Shown here one piece after another: positions 16,136 to 20,515 of a DNA stretch of 20,515 nucleotides (position 1 is the stretch's first letter; each line of letters begins with the position of its first letter). Source of the stretch: UBA1268 sp002694955 (GTDB taxonomy: Bacteria > Planctomycetota > Planctomycetia > Pirellulales > UBA1268); the NCBI GenBank assembly GCA_028066355.1, contig JALCBP010000046.1, positions 1 through 20,515 of the forward strand. The letters run 5' to 3'. A program made the translations under genes and the position numbers. The notes beneath the pieces are model-generated. The model worked only from the letters and a program-made list of their open reading frames with translations, did not search any database and had not been told where the DNA came from.

Positions 16136-17416
16136 TTAACACTCCAGCATAAGCCGAGTAGGATCTTCGATCATTTCCTTGATTCGCTTTAAGAAAGTGA
16201 CTGCTTCTCGGCCATCAACTATTCTGTGGTCATAAGACAATGCCACGTACATCATAGGTCGAACCACAACTTGGCCATTCACAGCAACTGGTCGCTCTTG
16301 AATTGCGTGTAATCCCAGGATACCGCTCTGCGGCGGATTAATTATTGGCGTGCTGAGCATGGAGCCATAAACTCCACCATTTGAAATCGTAAATGTTCCG
16401 CCTTGAAGTTCTTCAAGCTTCACTTTGTTTTCGGCGGCGCGACGAGCAAAATCCCCGATCGACTGCTCGATTTGAGCAAAATTCATCTGCTCCGCATTGC
16501 GGAGAACTGGAACAACAAGGCCTTTACCACCACCAACTGCTATTCCGATATCACAAAAGTCTCGATACACAATGTGCGGGTCACGGAATTCCGCATTTAC
16601 CTGCGGAACAGCATGCAGTGCTTCAACAGCCGCTCTTACAAAAAAGGACATGAAGCCAAGTTTCACACCATGGCGATCAACAAAATTATCCTTAAACTTT
16701 TTGCGAAGATCCATAACAGCGGTCATATCAACTTCGTTAAAAGTTGTCAGAAGTGCAGCCTGATGTTGAGCCTCGACTAGTCGTTCAGCAATACGTCGTC
16801 GCATCGGACTCATTAGAACTGGTCTCTCACCTCGATCGGTCTCAGATGAGGAGATCGCGGTCGTCCCAGTCATCACAGCTTGTGGCTCATTAGTTGCAGC
16901 AGCAAGTGATGAGGCATTTGACACAGGAGATCCAGAGACAGCAGACGTGGCATCAGCTTTGGTCACACGCTGACCGGGACCAGTTCCAGACACAGAATGA
17001 GGAGGAACCCCAGCTTCTCCCAACACTCGTGCTGCGGCAGGCATAACAGGCGCCGCGCCTGATGCTGGTTGGACCGATCCAATAACCGTACTTCCAACTC
17101 GATGACGTACATCGACTGATTGCGACTGAGAAGAAGTCGGGGGTTCGGGTGCTGTGGTTGGAGTCGGTTGATTCGATGTTACAGTTTCAAGATATCCTAT
17201 TACTTCACCAACAACTGCTTGTTCTCCAGCCTGCTTCAGAATTTGTGAAACAACTCCATCCGAGGGAGATGGCAACTCAACAGTTGCCTTGTCACTCTCA
17301 ATTTCTACAACAGATTCATCCGCTGATACTGAATCACCAACATTTTTCTTCCAGATGCCAATCATCACTTCAGTGATGGACTCGCCAACTTCTGGAACCT
17401 TCAATTCAATCGCCAT
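16136..17416 (-). CDS. sucB: Dihydrolipoyllysine-residue succinyltransferase, E2 of 2-oxoglutarate dehydrogenase
   Basis: A 426-residue acyltransferase that accepts succinyl from E1-bound ThDP on a lipoyl arm and transfers it to CoA. The lipoyl domain (1-78) carries ESDKATVELPSP with the lipoylated Lys43. A Pro/Ser/Thr-rich linker follows, then the E3/E1-binding domain (about 124-159, PAAARVLGEAGVPPHSVSGT), a second flexible linker, and the catalytic core from about 199 with LSYDHRIVDGREA (His397, Asp401). The single lipoyl domain and the core sequence fit the succinyl rather than acetyl type, as does the adjacent sucA. It lies 160 bp after sucA and 153 bp before lpdA; spacing allows internal promoters. 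No strong Shine-Dalgarno. Confidence 0.96.
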   Translation of the reverse strand: MAIELKVPEVGESITEVMIGIWKKNVGDSVSADESVVEIESDKATVELPSPSDGVVSQILKQAGEQAVVGEVIGYLETVTSNQPTPTTAPEPPTSSQSQSVDVRHRVGSTVIGSVQPASGAAPVMPAAARVLGEAGVPPHSVSGTGPGQRVTKADATSAVSGSPVSNASSLAAATNEPQAVMTGTTAISSSETDRGERPVLMSPMRRRIAERLVEAQHQAALLTTFNEVDMTAVMDLRKKFKDNFVDRHGVKLGFMSFFVRAAVEALHAVPQVNAEFRDPHIVYRDFCDIGIAVGGGKGLVVPVLRNAEQMNFAQIEQSIGDFARRAAENKVKLEELQGGTFTISNGGVYGSMLSTPIINPPQSGILGLHAIQERPVAVNGQVVVRPMMYVALSYDHRIVDGREAVTFLKRIKEMIEDPTRLMLEC

Positions 17417-17576
17417 AGATTTCTACACATTAAAAGGGGGTGGGGAGGCCGGACTGTGGATCTTGTCAAAGATTAGTTTCTATGCTTTTATTTATTCGGT
17501 CTTCACATAATAGACAACGTTGTGCCACATCATGAACAGGTGATCTTTTCTTCCGAGCGATACTAGTGATAAATCC

Positions 17577-20515
17577 CTAACTTAGGAATGCTGCCGTGAG
17601 CAACTCGCTCTGTTCGAGGTCATGGCTTTTTTTCGAGCCCGTTGCTGGGCTCGCCGCACTCTGTCGACAAACTCCTGAAAATGGCAACCTATCAAATAAC
17701 GTTTCACCAAAATGGATTCTAAGAAAACGCCATGCCCCCATATTCTCTGGCTCTTCTTGAACCCAGAGCACAGGAGTGCCGTCGGCATATTCCGCCAAGA
17801 CCCTCTGTAAAGATTTTCGAGGTAGTGGATAAAGTTGCTCTATACGTACAATCGCGACGTCGGAACGTTCTAACTCAGACCTTCTTTTCTCGAGTTCATA
17901 GAAGACTTTCCCACTACACAAGAGAACTCTTCGCACATTCTCCGGACGCGTACTCGACTGATCTGGAATTACTCTCTGAAAACTTCCCTCCGCAAGATCA
18001 CCCAGAGCAGAAACGCACTTGGGGTGACGCAACAAACTTTTCGGCGTCATCACAACAAGTGGCTTCCTCCAAATTCGAAGCACCTGTCGCCTGAGACAGT
18101 GAAAGAGTTGAGCAGGCGTAGTCGGCTGAACAACTTGTATATTATCTTTTGCAGCAAGAAGAAGAAATCGTTCGAGCCTCGCACTTGAATGTTCTGGTCC
18201 CATGCCCTCGAATCCGTGGGGCAACAGCATCACGATGCCCGAGAGCCTGTTCCATTTATCCTCAGCACTGACGATAAATTGGTCAATGACTACCTGTGCA
18301 ACATTAACAAAGTCACCAAACTGCGCCTCCCACATAACGAGCCCGTCAGGACAGTCAAGGCTGTAGCCATACTCGAAGCCAAGGACACCTGATTCGGAAA
18401 GTGGGCTGTTATATATCTCAACCGGAGCTTGTTCTTCGGCTAGGTGAGCAAGCGGACAGTAGGTGTCGTCCGTGATATGATCATGGATCACTGCATGCCT
18501 GTGACTAAACGTGCCCCGCTCACTGTCTTGACCCGACAGCCTGACTCGCAACCCTTGGACGGCAAGGCTCCCCATTGCCAAGGCCTCTGCAGCCGACCAA
18601 TCAATTAGCCGCTTTCCATCTGCCATAGCCAAGCGAGCATCAAGAAGTTTTCGAATCTTCGCATGAGGCTGGAATCGATCTGGCAAAACAACCAACCGAC
18701 GAAGAAGAGCCTGAAGTTTTTCAAGCGGCACACATGTATCTACATCTGCTGCTTCTTTCTCCCGTCCACCGATATAGAAAGCCCATACGCCAGCGACATC
18801 GCTACGGTGAACATAGTCATCTCTTTTTGCAGCAGACAGTTCCGCATCCAGACGAGCCCGATGTTCTTCGGCGATCCTCATCGCCTCGTCCCGCGACACC
18901 TCACCGAGAGTAAGCAGTTTTTCCAGATAGCTCTCATGAACACTCGGTTGCTGCTCAATAACGCGGTAGAGTGCCGGCTGCGTAAATGCGGGCTCATCTG
19001 CTTCATTATGACCACGACGCCGAAAACAGTACATGTCGATAACGACATCTCTTTGAAATTCCCTTCGGAAGTCCATGGCCAGGCTAACGACCTGTGCTAC
19101 CGCTTCAGGATCTTCACCATTCACGTGGAAGATTGGAATCTGGAGCATTTTTGCGACATCGGTTGCGTAAACACAGGAACGTGATTCCTGCGGCCCTGTT
19201 GTAAAACCAATCTGATTATTCACGACCACATGAAGCGTCCCACCAACCCCGTATGGGTCAAGTTCACTGAGATTCAATGTTTCCTGAATGATTCCCTCAC
19301 CAGCAAAAGCAGCATCGCCATGAATCAAGATCACCATCCCATGCTGACGAGCTCGATCGCTTGATCGATCTTGGCGGGCGCGCATTCGCCCGATCGCGAC
19401 CGGATTTACATATTCAAGATGACTCGGATTAAAGCACAGCGTGAGATGCACTTTTCGGCCGTTTTCTGCAACATAGTCCGTAGAATGACCAAGATGATAT
19501 TTCACGTCACCACGGCCAACGTGTAATTCTGGGTCCAGATCAGCAAACTCCCGAAAAATCCTTTGCGGACTTTTCCTCATGATATTCGCCAGAACGTTGA
19601 GCCTGCCACGGTGCGCCATGGCCATAACAACATCTTGGATGTCTTGAGACGCTCCTCTTTCTATCGCCATTTCAACAAGTGGAATAAGGCTCTCCGAACC
19701 CTCCAGTGAAAAGCTTTTTGAACCCAAGAATCGCTTTTGGATGAATTCCTCAAAAACGGCGGCAGTGGTCATTTGGCGATAAATTCGTAACTGCTGCTTG
19801 CGGTCAAGCTGAATCCGATTCTCACAGCCTTCCATTCGCACCTGAAGCCACTGACGCACAAGAAGATCGTCCATATGCATAAATTGGACGCCAATTGAGC
19901 GACAGTACGTATTATGCAACCGTCGGATAATTTGCCGCAGTGACATCGACTGCGGGCCTTCAATCGTATCAGTCGAGAAAACTCGATCCATGTCCTCGTC
20001 CGTGAGGTCATAAAACGTGGGGTCAAGTTCTGGTAATCCCGGCCGAGGTCGACCGAGCGGATCGATCTCTGCGGTTAGATGGCCGCGGACGCGATACGCA
20101 CGCACAAGTTGATCAACTCTATCTTGTAAAAATGCGAACCTGTCACTGCCTTGACTTTGACGCACTTCATCAGGCAATGGGGCAGGTTTTACTTCCCCGG
20201 CGGGAGCATCCGGCAACTGCACGTGGCCTTCGGCAAGTGCAAGAGCATGACCTGTCGCAATACCGTCCGGAGTAATCATCGCATCGTCTTCAAGTAATCC
20301 ATTTCGCTGTTCAGCATGGACAACTGACCCATTCGATGGCCCAACTGACGAATTAGCAGTCGTCCCATTATGCTGTGACTTCAGCAATTGATCATCGGTA
20401 CTCGCTCGGTGTTTCTCTGCAGAATGACCATTGGCCAGTTTGCCATTCGAGACCTTTACTAGGGAATCAAAATACTGCCGCCAGTCCGCAGAAAGACTTT
20501 CAGGATCATGCTGAT
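17577..20515 (-). CDS. sucA: 2-oxoglutarate dehydrogenase E1 component (5' end outside the window)
   Basis: ThDP-dependent decarboxylase of the 2-oxoglutarate dehydrogenase complex. At least 978 residues are present: the frame is open to the window edge, and the residues upstream of the TTG at 20387 read HDPESLSADWRQYFDSL, the conserved N-terminal docking segment of this family, so that TTG is not the start. Later motifs are VRAYRVRGHLTAEIDPLG, FEEFIQKRFLGSKSFSLEG, AMAHRGRLNVLAN, the ThDP/metal motif GDAAFAGEG through VVNNQIGFTT, RRRGHNEADEPAFTQP and GPEHSSARLERFLLL. Between the docking segment and the core lies a long Ser/Asn/Gly/Pro-rich linker of about 100 residues. The stop is at 17577. 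First gene of the sucA-sucB-lpdA series. Confidence 0.97.
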   Translation of the reverse strand, partial: QHDPESLSADWRQYFDSLVKVSNGKLANGHSAEKHRASTDDQLLKSQHNGTTANSSVGPSNGSVVHAEQRNGLLEDDAMITPDGIATGHALALAEGHVQLPDAPAGEVKPAPLPDEVRQSQGSDRFAFLQDRVDQLVRAYRVRGHLTAEIDPLGRPRPGLPELDPTFYDLTDEDMDRVFSTDTIEGPQSMSLRQIIRRLHNTYCRSIGVQFMHMDDLLVRQWLQVRMEGCENRIQLDRKQQLRIYRQMTTAAVFEEFIQKRFLGSKSFSLEGSESLIPLVEMAIERGASQDIQDVVMAMAHRGRLNVLANIMRKSPQRIFREFADLDPELHVGRGDVKYHLGHSTDYVAENGRKVHLTLCFNPSHLEYVNPVAIGRMRARQDRSSDRARQHGMVILIHGDAAFAGEGIIQETLNLSELDPYGVGGTLHVVVNNQIGFTTGPQESRSCVYATDVAKMLQIPIFHVNGEDPEAVAQVVSLAMDFRREFQRDVVIDMYCFRRRGHNEADEPAFTQPALYRVIEQQPSVHESYLEKLLTLGEVSRDEAMRIAEEHRARLDAELSAAKRDDYVHRSDVAGVWAFYIGGREKEAADVDTCVPLEKLQALLRRLVVLPDRFQPHAKIRKLLDARLAMADGKRLIDWSAAEALAMGSLAVQGLRVRLSGQDSERGTFSHRHAVIHDHITDDTYCPLAHLAEEQAPVEIYNSPLSESGVLGFEYGYSLDCPDGLVMWEAQFGDFVNVAQVVIDQFIVSAEDKWNRLSGIVMLLPHGFEGMGPEHSSARLERFLLLAAKDNIQVVQPTTPAQLFHCLRRQVLRIWRKPLVVMTPKSLLRHPKCVSALGDLAEGSFQRVIPDQSSTRPENVRRVLLCSGKVFYELEKRRSELERSDVAIVRIEQLYPLPRKSLQRVLAEYADGTPVLWVQEEPENMGAWRFLRIHFGETLFDRLPFSGVCRQSAASPATGSKKSHDLEQSELLTAAFLS

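Noticed and set aside
17464..17469. Perfect TTGACA -35 hexamer on the minus strand upstream of sucB
   Set aside because: No acceptable -10 at 16-18 bp spacing; the following sequence is C-rich.

Overview
The window reads as chromosomal DNA of a bacterium of the phylum Planctomycetota, probably Pirellulales/Planctomycetales. The grounds are family-level: short proteins opening with a paired CxxC zinc ribbon containing a KFAG motif, a Ser/Thr kinase with a large C-terminal domain beyond a membrane anchor, secreted DUF1080 and ThuA-type sugar enzymes, a small CxxCH cytochrome-like protein, and loosely packed genes with weak or absent Shine-Dalgarno sites. Base composition is moderate and fairly even. 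I see no insertion sequence, prophage, CRISPR array, restriction cassette or recognisable defence locus.

Left part (1-7750): a hotdog-fold acyl-CoA thioesterase (-), a stand-alone double-ACT-domain protein (+), two divergent zinc-ribbon proteins (one soluble, one with about five membrane spans), an HD-domain phosphohydrolase (+), a small secreted monoheme cytochrome-like protein (-), a membrane-anchored Ser/Thr kinase (-) and an HdeD-like membrane protein (+). A perfect 13-bp hairpin lies inside the 3' end of the HD gene, placed to terminate the convergent cytochrome gene.

Middle part (7750-14470): a secreted two-domain carbohydrate enzyme (CE15-type glucuronoyl esterase plus DUF1080), a convergent secreted ThuA-domain protein, a transporter/Phenol_MetA_deg-type outer-membrane barrel, an Sfp-type phosphopantetheinyl transferase, and a class I SAM methyltransferase that resembles animal histamine N-methyltransferase. 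The methyltransferase has a strong Shine-Dalgarno with no canonical start codon behind it. About 540 bp without a convincing gene follow.

Right part (14471-20515), all on the minus strand: in transcription order sucA (its 5' end runs off the window), sucB, lpdA, then tRNA-Arg(UCU). This is the complete E1-E2-E3 set of the 2-oxoglutarate dehydrogenase complex, linking the TCA cycle to succinyl-CoA.

No single locus is clearly a new system. The best leads are the HNMT-like methyltransferase and its start region, the esterase-DUF1080 fusion facing ThuA, and the terminator hidden in a neighbouring coding sequence.
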